In this document: piece by piece, positions 52,208 to 60,805 of the stretch
Layout: every line of letters begins with the position of its first letter
Position numbering within the stretch: the first letter of the stretch is position 1
Assembly: GCA_009842325.1 (NCBI GenBank)
Contig: VYFQ01000036.1
Span: forward strand, 51,996-115,995
Length of the DNA: 64,000 nt
Direction: 5' to 3'
DNA from: Acidimicrobiaceae bacterium
Lineage (GTDB): Bacteria > Actinomycetota > Acidimicrobiia > Acidimicrobiales > Aldehydirespiratoraceae
Notes under the pieces: generated by a model
What the model saw: the letters and a program-made list of their open reading frames with translations, nothing else
Databases searched by the model: none
Told to the model about the DNA's origin: nothing
Program-made: the position numbers and the translations under genes

Positions 52208-53914
52208 ATGGCTCGCGACCTAGGCGCGCCCGATCTGGTACTCACGAACGGGCAGATCGTGACGGCGTGTGGCGACAAGGTCGTCGAGGCGATGGCCGTG
52301 AGCGGCAGCCTCGTGTGTGCCGCTGGCCGCGACGACGACGTATCGCCTCTCGCCGGACCTCGCACTGAGGTGGTCGACCTGGACGGGCGGACCGTTGTGC
52401 CCGGCATCAACGACTCGCACATGCACATCGGCTACTTCGGCGCAGTACGTCCCCCGCTTGCGGTGGACGTCGGATTCCCCGCGGTCCGGTCCATCGCGGA
52501 CGTGGTCGACGCGGTCAGGTCGGCCCGTCCGGTCAACGGATGGGTAAAGGGGAACGGCTGGGACATCGGCTACCTCGAGGACGCCCATCCGGAACGCCTC
52601 CCGAATCGGAACGACCTCGACGCGGCCACACCGGACATTCCCGTCGCTCTGCGCGACTTCTCTGGACACCAACTCTGGGCCAACAGCAGGGCGTTGGAGC
52701 TGGCAGGCATAGACGAGGACACCCCGGATCCACCCGACGGCGTGATCGTCAGGGACCACGACCGGCGACCGACGGGACTGTTGCGCGAGGCGGCCGGTGC
52801 CCTTGTCGATCGGCACGTGCCGCCCCTGACCGACGCCGAACTCGATCAAGCCTTGGACACCGTCCGGGAGATCGTCCACGCCGAAGGCATCACCTCGGTC
52901 ACCGACGCGGCGCTCGGCCCGGGAGGGAACGCGTTCGAGGGAGGTGCCGCCGGTGAGCGGCTGCTACAGCGACTGGCCGAGCGGGCCGGGCCCGAGGACT
53001 TCGCGCTCCGCACGACCGTGCTGCTGGCCTTCAGTCCACCCACAACGTCGAGCCTCGGTGACGTGACCAAGCATCTCGGCTCCTTCGTTCCGCCACCGGA
53101 GAAGCCCGGTTGGTTCCGGGTTGCCGGCATCAAGCTCTTTGCCGACGGGGTCCCCCCGAACAAGACGGCCTGGATGACGCAGCAGTATGCGGGAGGAGGC
53201 TGCGGGTGCCTGACCATCGCCGGTGAGACCGACGGTGAACGGCTCGCGGATCTTGACACCATGATCGAGCTCGCCCACGAGGCGGGCCACCAGATCGGCG
53301 TGCACGTGACCGGCGATCGTGCCATCGACGCGACCGTCAGCGCCTTCGTCCGAGCTCAGAACCTGAGTCCTCGGCCTGACCCCAGGCACTACGTGATCCA
53401 CGCCGACCTCGCAAGCCCTGAGGCTCTGGACCTGCTGGCGGTCTACGGGTTCGGCGCAAGCATGCAGCCGGCCATCAAGTGGACCATCGCCGACCTCATG
53501 CGGGACATGCTGGGCAGGGAGCGGGCCGACTACCAGTGGCCGATGCGGTCGGCGCTCGATGCCGGCGTGCGGGTGACCTCGAGCTCGGACGCGCCGATCA
53601 CATTCCCGAACTGGCGTCAGGGCGTCGAGACAGCCGTATTGCGCAAGTCCAAGGCGACCGGCGAGGTTCACGGTCCCGAGGAGCGAATAACCGTCCTGGA
53701 GGCGATCCGGACCTTCACGATCGACGGCGCCTGGCAGGACCGGGCGGAGAACTGGAAGGGCAGCCTCGTGCCGGGGATGGTCGCCGACTACTGCGTCCTG
53801 GACGGCCGCCTCCTCGGCACGGACGAGCACCAGATCGCCAAGACGCCGATCGCCGCAACCGTCGTCGACGGGCGGCTGGTCTTCGGTCAATTCCCCGGCG
53901 CCGGGCGCCCTTGA
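52208..53914 (+). CDS. Amidohydrolase family protein (YtcJ-like)
   Basis: A 568-residue metal-dependent hydrolase. VVPGINDSHMHIG gives the first histidines (His71, His73); GVHVTGDRAID and SSSDAPI are later metal-site segments, typical of the YtcJ branch that often acts on N-acyl or amide substrates. There is no signal peptide. ATG 52208 is used. It leads the plus-strand transporter genes (33 bp to the binding-protein gene), so it may act on the imported compound. Confidence 0.87.
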   Translation: MARDLGAPDLVLTNGQIVTACGDKVVEAMAVSGSLVCAAGRDDDVSPLAGPRTEVVDLDGRTVVPGINDSHMHIGYFGAVRPPLAVDVGFPAVRSIADVVDAVRSARPVNGWVKGNGWDIGYLEDAHPERLPNRNDLDAATPDIPVALRDFSGHQLWANSRALELAGIDEDTPDPPDGVIVRDHDRRPTGLLREAAGALVDRHVPPLTDAELDQALDTVREIVHAEGITSVTDAALGPGGNAFEGGAAGERLLQRLAERAGPEDFALRTTVLLAFSPPTTSSLGDVTKHLGSFVPPPEKPGWFRVAGIKLFADGVPPNKTAWMTQQYAGGGCGCLTIAGETDGERLADLDTMIELAHEAGHQIGVHVTGDRAIDATVSAFVRAQNLSPRPDPRHYVIHADLASPEALDLLAVYGFGASMQPAIKWTIADLMRDMLGRERADYQWPMRSALDAGVRVTSSSDAPITFPNWRQGVETAVLRKSKATGEVHGPEERITVLEAIRTFTIDGAWQDRAENWKGSLVPGMVADYCVLDGRLLGTDEHQIAKTPIAATVVDGRLVFGQFPGAGRP

Positions 53915-53947
53915 TCGACCACGGACAAGCCAACTGGAGGAATACCA

Positions 53948-55318
53948 ATGTCCAAGGGAACAAGCCCACTGCAACGACTGGCGGTCGCGCTCGTCATTCT
54001 GGCCGCGACCGCGTCCGGCTGCGGCGACGACCCGGCACCGGACGAAGGGTCGGCGGCCGAGTCGGCGTCGTCGGCAACGGTCGAACAGGAGGTCGAGCAG
54101 GAACCGGAGAGCAGCGCATCCGTCGACGACGACGGGGAAGCCTCCGCGCCGGAGGAACCAGCCGCCTCGGAGGACGATCCGCCAGCGACGACAGCCGCAC
54201 CTGTCGAGGAGGAGGAGGGCGCGGCCGCCACGGCGTCTGACCTAGGCCCGATCCGGCTGGGAGCGATCTCCACGCTCACGGGACCAGCCTCGTTCCCGGA
54301 GTCGCACTCGGCCGCCCAGGCTGTGTTCGACCGGGTCAACGCGGCCGGCGGAATCGGCGGGCGCACGATCTCTTACATCGTCGAGGACGACGGGTTCGAT
54401 CCGGCGCTGGCCGCGCAGGCCGCCCGGCGGCTGGACGACGAGGAGGGTGTTGTGGCCATGGTCGGATCGGCGAGCCTGCTCGAGTGCGCGGTGAACGCCG
54501 GCTTCTACGCCGAAGTCGGTCTCTACTCCGTTCAGGGCACCGGCATCGATCCGGTCTGCTTCGCCACTTCGAACATCTCGCCGGTCAACACAGGACCGTT
54601 TTTCTCCGATGCGGTGGCGCTTTACTACGCAAGCGAGGAACTCGGAGCCGCCAATGTCTGCTTCGGAGCCTTCGATGTCCCCGACTTCCAGCCGGCGTAC
54701 GCAGCGGCCGTAGCAGAATGGGCCGCGGCCACCGGCAAGCAACTGGCGTACAGCGACACGACGCTGACATTCGACGGTGATCTGACGCCGTTCATGCTCG
54801 AACTCGAGAGCAATGGCTGCGACGCGGCCGTGGTGCAGGCCAACGACTTCCACTACGTGGCGATGATGCAGATCCGGGAGGCTCAAGGACTCGACGTGCA
54901 GATCCTTGGCCTGACCTCCGGATACACCGCCGCCGTGGCCGAACAATTGGGTGCCACCGGCAACGGTCTGGTGCTGGCGTCGGAGTTCGAGCCATTCACC
55001 GACACCGACAGCGCGGCGCTGAACGATTGGCGGGCGCTGATGGAAGAAGCCGGTGTGCCCCCGACATCCTTCGCCCAGGGCGGGTACCTAGCAGCCACCA
55101 TCATGGTCGGAGTCTTGGCGGGGATCGACGGTGAGATCACCCGGGAATCGGTGGCTTCGGCCCTGCTTGGACTAGAGCCCGTCGACACCGGCCTCACCGG
55201 AACTCCCTACGCGTTCGGCGCGGGCGATGCTCACGGTTCGAACCGTGCCGCGAAGTTCGTCGAGCTCGTCGACGGTGCCTGGGTAGTCAAGACACCGGAG
55301 TGGATTGTCGTTCCGTGA
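53948..55318 (+). CDS. ABC transporter substrate-binding lipoprotein (branched-chain amino acid type)
   Basis: A 456-residue type I periplasmic-binding-fold lipoprotein. The signal peptide ends in lipobox TASGC (Cys25), followed by an acidic Ala/Ser/Glu linker (about 27-95) and then IRLGAISTLTGPASFPES, AQAVFDRVNAAGGIGGRTI and other LivJ/HAAT-type segments. It captures the substrate outside the membrane. Relatives bind amino acids, amides, urea or aromatic acids. GGAGG precedes ATG 53948. Confidence 0.92.
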   Translation: MSKGTSPLQRLAVALVILAATASGCGDDPAPDEGSAAESASSATVEQEVEQEPESSASVDDDGEASAPEEPAASEDDPPATTAAPVEEEEGAAATASDLGPIRLGAISTLTGPASFPESHSAAQAVFDRVNAAGGIGGRTISYIVEDDGFDPALAAQAARRLDDEEGVVAMVGSASLLECAVNAGFYAEVGLYSVQGTGIDPVCFATSNISPVNTGPFFSDAVALYYASEELGAANVCFGAFDVPDFQPAYAAAVAEWAAATGKQLAYSDTTLTFDGDLTPFMLELESNGCDAAVVQANDFHYVAMMQIREAQGLDVQILGLTSGYTAAVAEQLGATGNGLVLASEFEPFTDTDSAALNDWRALMEEAGVPPTSFAQGGYLAATIMVGVLAGIDGEITRESVASALLGLEPVDTGLTGTPYAFGAGDAHGSNRAAKFVELVDGAWVVKTPEWIVVP

Positions 55319-55354
55319 TGCCGGCCCGAGGGGTCGTCTCCAGCCCGCCCGGGC

Positions 55355-56212
55355 ATGATCCGCTCGCTGGCAGCATCGCTGGGTTCCGGCGCGGCTTACG
55401 CGCTGTTCGGGGTGTGCATCGTCCTCGTGTACCGCCTGACGGGCACGCTCAACTTCGCCATCACCGCAGTCGGCGCGGTCGGTGCCTTCACGATGCTCGT
55501 GCTGGTCGAGACCGGAACGGCCATCGTGGCGGCCGCTGCCGTGGCTGTGGCCATGGGCGCCGCCATCGGCGCGCTGATGGGGACGCTCTTTGCGACCTGG
55601 TTCCGCGACAGTGAGCGGCTGACACGGAGCACCGTAACCATCGCAGTCCTACTAGGGCTCTTGGCCGCTGGATTCAGGGTGTTTGGCGACAATCCTCGGG
55701 TGGCCCGCCCCTTCTTCGGGGGGCGCTTCGAGGAGATTGCCGGGGTTCGAGTCACCTACGACACCGCGATGGCCGTCCTGGTTGCGCTCGCAGTTGGCAC
55801 AGCCGCGAGCTTGGTAATGCACCGGACCCGTGTCGGCATCCGGCTGCGGGCCATGGCCGAGGACCCCGTCACCGCCGAAGTCGATGGCGTGCCCGTCGGC
55901 GGGTTGACGGTGGCTGTGTGGGGAGTGTCGGGAGCCATCGCGGCGCTCGGTGCCATTCTTGTTGGCCCCAGCAGGCCGGCCGCCTTCGCGCCGCTCGTCT
56001 TCTTGCTGTTGCCGGGCCTGGCCGCCGCCCTCGCGGGCCGGTTCTCTCGGGTCTGGACCACCCTGGGGACAGGGTTTGTCATCGCCTTCCTAGAGGCCCA
56101 CTCCGGGCGGTTCTCCGACATCAGCCGCTACCGCGGAACGATCCCATTCCTGTTCATCCTGGGGTTGCTGCTTTGGCAGCGCCGAGCGGAGTCGTGGGAT
56201 GACGCGCGCTGA
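55355..56212 (+). CDS. ABC transporter permease, LivH type
   Basis: A 285-residue membrane protein with about eight hydrophobic helices. GAAYALFGVCIVLVYRLTGTLNFA is the usual LivH start, and RTRVGIRLRAMAEDPVTAEVDGVPV is the cytoplasmic coupling segment. It overlaps the next gene by 14 bp. It is one of two permease units; the other is fused to an ATPase. Confidence 0.9.
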   Translation: MIRSLAASLGSGAAYALFGVCIVLVYRLTGTLNFAITAVGAVGAFTMLVLVETGTAIVAAAAVAVAMGAAIGALMGTLFATWFRDSERLTRSTVTIAVLLGLLAAGFRVFGDNPRVARPFFGGRFEEIAGVRVTYDTAMAVLVALAVGTAASLVMHRTRVGIRLRAMAEDPVTAEVDGVPVGGLTVAVWGVSGAIAALGAILVGPSRPAAFAPLVFLLLPGLAAALAGRFSRVWTTLGTGFVIAFLEAHSGRFSDISRYRGTIPFLFILGLLLWQRRAESWDDAR

Positions 56213-57893
56213 CGCCCGCTTCGTGGCCGTCGCGATCCTGTCCGGGGTCGCGATCTCGTACATGAGCGACTTCCGCATCTTCCTCGCCACCGGCGCGATC
56301 ATCACCGCGGTCATCGCCCGCTCCCTCGGGTTCCTCTACGCGGACACACGGATGGTGTCGCTGTGCCAGATGAGCCTGGCCGGCGTCGGGGGCTGGACGG
56401 TCGGGTGGCTCACACTCAACACCGGAGTTCCCGTCGAAGTGGCCTTGCTGCTGGGCGGTGTCGCCGCCGTTCCGGTGGGGGTGGTGGTGGGCCTTCCGGC
56501 CCTGCGCCTACGGGGTGTGGACTTTGCGGTGGTGACCCTCGGATTCGCGGCCGCGATCCAGGTGGCGGTGTTCAACCGCGGCTTTCCCGGCACGCGTACC
56601 AACTTCACGGTGCCCCGTCCCAGCGCTGCGGTGTCCGAGGTGCGCTTCCTTTGGTTGGCGCTGGTCGTTGCTGTCCTGCTCGAACTCGGCCTGCGTCTGC
56701 TGCGACGCCGATCAGTCGGGATCAGATGGGCTCTGGTAGGGAAATCGGAGCGGGCGACCGCGGCCGCCGGGCACTCGGTGGTCGTCGCCAAGCTCACCGC
56801 GTTCGCGGCCAGCGCTTTCGTCGCAGGCACAGCCGGAGGGCTGCTTGCTATCCAGATCGGGCGGCTGTCGGCCCGCCAACTCGAGCCCTTCGACTCGCTG
56901 GTCGTATTCGCGTTGACGGCAATGGCCGGCTCAGCGAGCGCGCTTGGAGCCGCGCTAGCCGGGGTCCTGTCGTCGTGGATGCCCGAGTTGCTACGGCTGC
57001 TGGGCTGGTCTCAGGACATCGGCCCGATGATCTTCGCCGTTGGGGCGGCGCAGGTTCTGAGCCAGGGAGGCAGCGGAATCGCCGGGCAGTGGCTTGCGCT
57101 GGCTGCCAGATTCGGCCGCCGGAGAGCCGAACGCCAACCGGATCGGCCCGATATCGGCCATTGTCCACCGCCGTCGGTGCGCATGTCCGGCTTGATGGTG
57201 GAGGACCTCGCCGTCGACTACGGGTCGGTGCGAGCGGTAGACGGGGTGTCCGCCGAGGTCCGGCCAGGCGAGGTGGTGGGGCTGATCGGTCCGAACGGAG
57301 CCGGGAAGTCGAGCCTCGTCGACGCCGTGACGGGTTACGTGCCGGTCAGCGGCGGCTGGGTGGGCTTGGGGCCCGACCCCTTGATGGGGATGCCGGCTCA
57401 TCGCCGGATCAGGTCCGGGCTGGCCCGCACGTTCCAACGGGAGCGGACGCCGACGAACCTAGCGGTGGGCCAGTTCCTGGCCGTCGCCGGGCGCAACCGC
57501 ACGTCGGTCAGCCAGAGGGACTGGCTGCTGGCGCTCTTCGACTTGCCCGCCCCGGTGACGGCGATCGCACAACTCGACAGCGCCGAGCGCCGTCGCCTGG
57601 AGTTGGTGGCCGCCTTCAGCAGCGCTCCTTCAGTCGCGCTGGTCGACGAGCCCGCGGCAGGCCTGACCGACGAGGAGTCCGGCCGCCTCGGATCGGCGTT
57701 GAGGGCTGTTACCGAGGAATGGGGTGTCGGAATATTGCTGATCGAGCATGACCTCCGTCTGGTGCGACAGGTCTGCCAGTCACTGATTGTCCTCGATCGC
57801 GGTGTGGTGATAGCCGCCGGGCCAACCCAGCAAGCGCTGGCCGATCCGCGGGTCATGGCTTCCTACCTGGGTGTGGAGGGCGAGTCTCCGTGA
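56199..57893 (+). CDS. LivM permease fused to LivG ATPase
   Basis: A 564-residue fusion: residues 1 to about 310 are a LivM-like permease (LYADTRMVSLCQMSLAGVGGW, GIRWALVGKSERATAAAGH), and about 330-564 a LivG-like ATPase. Walker A is GPNGAGKS (364-371), Walker B VALVDEP, switch histidine His517 in LIEHDL. The ABC signature, LSYGQ or LSGGQ in relatives, reads LDSAE (459-463), so one ATP site is probably impaired. Separate genes are usual for these parts. The stop overlaps the LivF GTG (GTGA). Confidence 0.88.
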   Translation: MTRADARFVAVAILSGVAISYMSDFRIFLATGAIITAVIARSLGFLYADTRMVSLCQMSLAGVGGWTVGWLTLNTGVPVEVALLLGGVAAVPVGVVVGLPALRLRGVDFAVVTLGFAAAIQVAVFNRGFPGTRTNFTVPRPSAAVSEVRFLWLALVVAVLLELGLRLLRRRSVGIRWALVGKSERATAAAGHSVVVAKLTAFAASAFVAGTAGGLLAIQIGRLSARQLEPFDSLVVFALTAMAGSASALGAALAGVLSSWMPELLRLLGWSQDIGPMIFAVGAAQVLSQGGSGIAGQWLALAARFGRRRAERQPDRPDIGHCPPPSVRMSGLMVEDLAVDYGSVRAVDGVSAEVRPGEVVGLIGPNGAGKSSLVDAVTGYVPVSGGWVGLGPDPLMGMPAHRRIRSGLARTFQRERTPTNLAVGQFLAVAGRNRTSVSQRDWLLALFDLPAPVTAIAQLDSAERRRLELVAAFSSAPSVALVDEPAAGLTDEESGRLGSALRAVTEEWGVGILLIEHDLRLVRQVCQSLIVLDRGVVIAAGPTQQALADPRVMASYLGVEGESP

Positions 57894-58609
57894 GCTCCGC
57901 AAAGCCGCCCGTCCTCGCGGTGCGAGACCTGGTGGTGGTCCGGGGCGGCGTGCCCGTCGTCCGCCGGGTCACGCTCGAAGTCGGCACCTCCGAGGTGATG
58001 GCGATCGTGGGTCCCAACGGTTCTGGGAAGACATCGATGCTCGAAGCCGTCTCGGGCGTCGTCAAGGCCTCGGGCGGCTCGGTCGCACTGCACGGTTCCG
58101 ACATCACACGAGCGTCGAGACGGCGACGCAGTCGTCTAGGGCTCGGGCACGTGCGCCAGGGTCGGGCTGTCTTCAGCGATCTCTCCGTGGAGGAGAACCT
58201 GCGGGTCGCGGCCCGCGACACCGATCCTGCTTACGAGATGTTCCCCGAGTTGCGGGCGAGGTCTGGCACGCCGGCCCGGGAGCTCTCAGGAGGGGAGCAG
58301 CAGATGCTGGTACTGGCCCGAACGCTCATAGCCCGCCCGTCGTGCCTGTTGATCGACGAGATATCCCTTGGCCTTGCTCCCACGGTCGTGCGACGCCTGA
58401 CCGGCGCGGTCAAGGAGGCGGCTCGAGCCGGAGCGGCCGTGCTGCTCGTGGAGCAGTACACGTCGGTTGCTCTCGACGTGGCCGACGTCGTGAGCGTGCT
58501 GGTACGGGGGGAGACCGTCCTGAGCGAGCGCGCCGATGTCCTGCGTGAGGATCCGAGAGAACTGCAGCGTGCCTACATGGGCGCGGCGGCCGACGCGGCC
58601 GGCAAGTGA
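57890..58609 (+). CDS. ABC transporter ATPase, LivF type (first)
   Basis: A 239-residue ATPase with Walker A GPNGSGKT, signature ELSGGEQQ, Walker B LLIDEISLGLAP and VEQYTSVAL in the switch region. The complete signature would complement the degenerate one of the fused LivG partner. It is the last gene of the amidohydrolase-transporter unit and converges on the luxR gene, only 4 bp away. Confidence 0.9.
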   Translation: MSSAKPPVLAVRDLVVVRGGVPVVRRVTLEVGTSEVMAIVGPNGSGKTSMLEAVSGVVKASGGSVALHGSDITRASRRRRSRLGLGHVRQGRAVFSDLSVEENLRVAARDTDPAYEMFPELRARSGTPARELSGGEQQMLVLARTLIARPSCLLIDEISLGLAPTVVRRLTGAVKEAARAGAAVLLVEQYTSVALDVADVVSVLVRGETVLSERADVLREDPRELQRAYMGAAADAAGK

Positions 58610-58613
58610 CGGG

Positions 58614-59330
58614 CTAATTGGCTCGAATCAACTGGAGCTGCATGCCGAGCACCGCGGCCTGGGCCCGATTGGCTGCTCCCAGCTTGGCCAGAATGTGCTC
58701 CACATGCGTCGCGGCCGTTCGCGGTGCGATGTAGAGCTCGGTTGCTATGGCCGCGTTGGACCTGCCCCGAGCTATGAGTTCCAGAACCTCGACCTCGCGC
58801 GTGCTGAGGGGGTCCCAATCGATGGTTTGAGGCAACGAACGAACCAAGTTCTTGATGGTGGGAGCGATAAGGCATAGGCCGTCGTGGGCCAGGTCGGTGA
58901 TGTCATCGGCGGACTCGGTCGAGAAGTGCATGCCCCCAAGAACCTCGCCTGACGTGGTGTAGAGCGGCACGGAGACACCGCCACCGAAACCGAGCGGCAC
59001 GACGAAGTCGCGGACCGTTGCGGGAAGAGGGTCTAGGTCCCATGTGTCCCTGAGCCGGGTTCCCCGCGGAGACGGCCTCAGCCCCCGCCATTCCGCCAGG
59101 AAGTCCCTGCTTCCGAGCCAGGCGAGAATCTTGTCGGGGTAGCCGCGACTGCACACGATCTCGCCCCGCCCGTTCGAGTCCGCGGCCGCGTTGATGCACA
59201 TCCCGACAAACGGGAGTACTTGGCCGATCTCGTCGATGATGGCGTCGATGCGGTCCTTGGTCGGCGATGCCGAGGTTGCTGCCGCAGCCACGCAGCCGAC
59301 GAAACGAGCGACATCCGCTACCGACCGCAC
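58614..59330 (-). CDS. LuxR-type transcriptional regulator with GAF-like sensor domain
   Basis: A 238-residue regulator. The N-terminal part (about 1-165) looks GAF-like (VLPFVGMCINAAADSNGR, VVPLGFGGGVSVPLYT, EVLGGMHFSTE) and probably binds a small ligand. The C-terminal helix-turn-helix (about 172-235; LSTREVEVLELIARGRSNAAIATEL, RTAATHVEHILAKL) is the LuxR/NarL DNA-binding domain. GTG 59330 has GAGGTG upstream. It is divergent from the SDR gene, sharing the region with operator site 2. Confidence 0.83.
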   Translation of the reverse strand: MRSVADVARFVGCVAAAATSASPTKDRIDAIIDEIGQVLPFVGMCINAAADSNGRGEIVCSRGYPDKILAWLGSRDFLAEWRGLRPSPRGTRLRDTWDLDPLPATVRDFVVPLGFGGGVSVPLYTTSGEVLGGMHFSTESADDITDLAHDGLCLIAPTIKNLVRSLPQTIDWDPLSTREVEVLELIARGRSNAAIATELYIAPRTAATHVEHILAKLGAANRAQAAVLGMQLQLIRAN

Positions 59331-59361
59331 GGATGCACCTCGACCATGCCGGAACCATAAT

Positions 59362-59377
59362 TGTTAGGCACCGAACG
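59362..59377. promoter_or_regulatory. Putative MarR operator, site 2
   Basis: TGTTAGGCACCGAACG matches site 1 at 13 of 16 positions, and the following ATCAA is also identical. It lies between luxR and the SDR gene, beside a TATGGT minus-10 (59359-59354, minus strand) for luxR. Confidence 0.6.
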
Positions 59378-59400
59378 ATCAAGGGCGTACTGAGGGTGAT

Positions 59401-59406
59401 TATCGT
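59401..59406 (+). promoter_or_regulatory. Minus-10 element of the SDR gene (leaderless)
   Basis: TATCGT ends 6 nt before GTG 59413. Confidence 0.45.
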
Positions 59407-59412
59407 GGCGCT

Positions 59413-60171
59413 GTGCCGGATGCCGCATTCGACCTTACTGGGAGGCGGGCCGTCGTGACTGGTGCGTCGACGGGGATCGGGGCTGCCATCGCGGTCCGGC
59501 TGGCCGATGCCGGCGCGGATGTGATGGCGGTGTCGCGGTCAGGTCGAGTGCCGGAGGCGGAAGGCTCCATCCGGCCGATGGTGGCTGATCTGAGTGACCC
59601 AGATGGTGTAGACGCGCTGATTCCGGCCGCGGTGGCCGAACTCGGCGGGCTCGACATCCTGGTCAACAACGCCGGCCGGGCCGACTGGCTGCCGCTGAGC
59701 GACCTCGACCGCGAGCACTTCGACGGGCTGATCGGGCTCAACCTGTGGGCACCGCTTCGACTGTGCCAACTGGCCCATCGCCACCTGGCTGCGGGCGGCG
59801 ACTCAGCGGTAGTGATGGTCGGCTCGGTCGACGCCGTGCGGCCCTCGGCGGCCGGCGCCGTCTACGGGGCGAGCAAGGCGGGGCTCGGAGCGGTCACGGT
59901 GGCACTGGCCAAGGAGTGGCGCGATGACGGCATCAGGGTCACGCAGGTCGATCCAGGAATCGTGGACACGCCCATGGCCGCGGAGATCATCCGCGAGTTG
60001 AGCGCGGCCGGAGCGTCCGTGAATATCGCCAATCGGGCCGGCGAGCCCGACGAGATCGCCGCCCTGGTCCACTACCTGGTGGCTCCGGCGGGGCGCTTCG
60101 CCAACGGCGCGTCCTTCAGACTCGACGGCGGAGCGCTAGCCCTCGGACCCTTCGACAACCTTGAGCGCTGA
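59413..60171 (+). CDS. Short-chain dehydrogenase/reductase
   Basis: A 252-residue NAD(P)-dependent oxidoreductase. TGASTGIG (16-23) is the cofactor loop, NNAG (85-88) follows, and Ser138, Tyr151 and Lys155 (VYGASK) are the catalytic residues. DGGALALGP is the usual ending. It is placed within the proposed MarR regulon; the substrate is unknown. It converges on the marR gene, 2 bp away. Confidence 0.9.
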   Translation: MPDAAFDLTGRRAVVTGASTGIGAAIAVRLADAGADVMAVSRSGRVPEAEGSIRPMVADLSDPDGVDALIPAAVAELGGLDILVNNAGRADWLPLSDLDREHFDGLIGLNLWAPLRLCQLAHRHLAAGGDSAVVMVGSVDAVRPSAAGAVYGASKAGLGAVTVALAKEWRDDGIRVTQVDPGIVDTPMAAEIIRELSAAGASVNIANRAGEPDEIAALVHYLVAPAGRFANGASFRLDGGALALGPFDNLER

Positions 60172-60173
60172 GA

Positions 60174-60677
60174 TCAGGCCTGGCCGGCGGCCACGATCAC
60201 CCGACGTAGCAGCCCGGCCAGTGCCTGCTTCTCGTCAGTCGAGAGTTCGCGCACCATCTCGCCCTCGTAGCGGTTGAAACGGGGGAAGAGGCTCTCGATG
60301 GTGTCCAGGCCGGCGTCGGTGAGCGCGACCGTCACCCGGCGGCGGTCCGACTCGACTTGCCTGCGTTCCACGAAACCCCGCTTCTCCAGAGTCTTGACCA
60401 CTCCGGTGAGCGTCGCCTTGGACAGGTCGCATTCCTCGGCCAGGTCCGCGGTCCGCATCTCGCCCCACACCCACAGCACCCACAGGGTGGTGAAGCCGCC
60501 CCAGGACAGGCCGAACTGCGCCAGCACGCCGCGCTCGGCGCTGCGGCGCACCGCGGTCGCGGCCCGGTAGATGTTGGACACCGCGAGCATGGAGTCGAAG
60601 TCCAGCGGTCGGTCGCCGAGGCGCTCCTGAATGAGGCGCTCTGCATCGAGTAGGCGCGGGCTCGCTCGGTCTTCCAC
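60174..60677 (-). CDS. MarR-family transcriptional regulator
   Basis: A 167-residue winged-helix regulator: FGLSWGGFTTLWVLW, the recognition region CDLSKATLTGVVKTLEKRGFVERR and the wing SDRRRVTVALTDAG are typical. The frame is open to 60722, but I set the start at GTG 60677 because GGAG lies 8 nt upstream and operator site 3 falls just before it. HpaR, the repressor of homoprotocatechuate degradation in E. coli, belongs to this family, which fits the HpaG/HpaE-like genes beside it. It probably represses itself and the neighbouring units until a phenolic ligand binds. Confidence 0.87.
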   Translation of the reverse strand: MEDRASPRLLDAERLIQERLGDRPLDFDSMLAVSNIYRAATAVRRSAERGVLAQFGLSWGGFTTLWVLWVWGEMRTADLAEECDLSKATLTGVVKTLEKRGFVERRQVESDRRRVTVALTDAGLDTIESLFPRFNRYEGEMVRELSTDEKQALAGLLRRVIVAAGQA

Positions 60678-60694
60678 GTCGGCGTCTCCGGTTT

Positions 60695-60710
60695 TGTTTG
60701 CTACCAAACG
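60695..60710. promoter_or_regulatory. Putative MarR operator, site 3 (in the marR leader)
   Basis: TGTTTGCTACCAAACG matches site 1 at 13 of 16 positions. It lies between a possible marR minus-10 (TAGTCT, 60727-60722, minus strand) and the marR start, in position for autorepression. Confidence 0.6.
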
Positions 60711-60793
60711 GAATCGGCGCAAGACTAGGCGGCTGATCGCTCCCAGTCATCTGCAGGCAATCCGGCCCAACGTCGGGGGTGAGGGGCCTCAGA

Positions 60794-60799
60794 TAGGGT
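60794..60799 (+). promoter_or_regulatory. Minus-10 element of the second LivF gene (leaderless)
   Basis: TAGGGT ends 6 nt before GTG 60806. Confidence 0.45.
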
Positions 60800-60805
60800 T
60801 TCGTA

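Noticed and set aside
60678..60722. The 15-codon N-terminal extension of the MarR protein
   Set aside because: It would place operator site 3 inside the coding sequence, while GTG 60677 has a GGAG ribosome-binding site 8 nt upstream and matches the usual family length.
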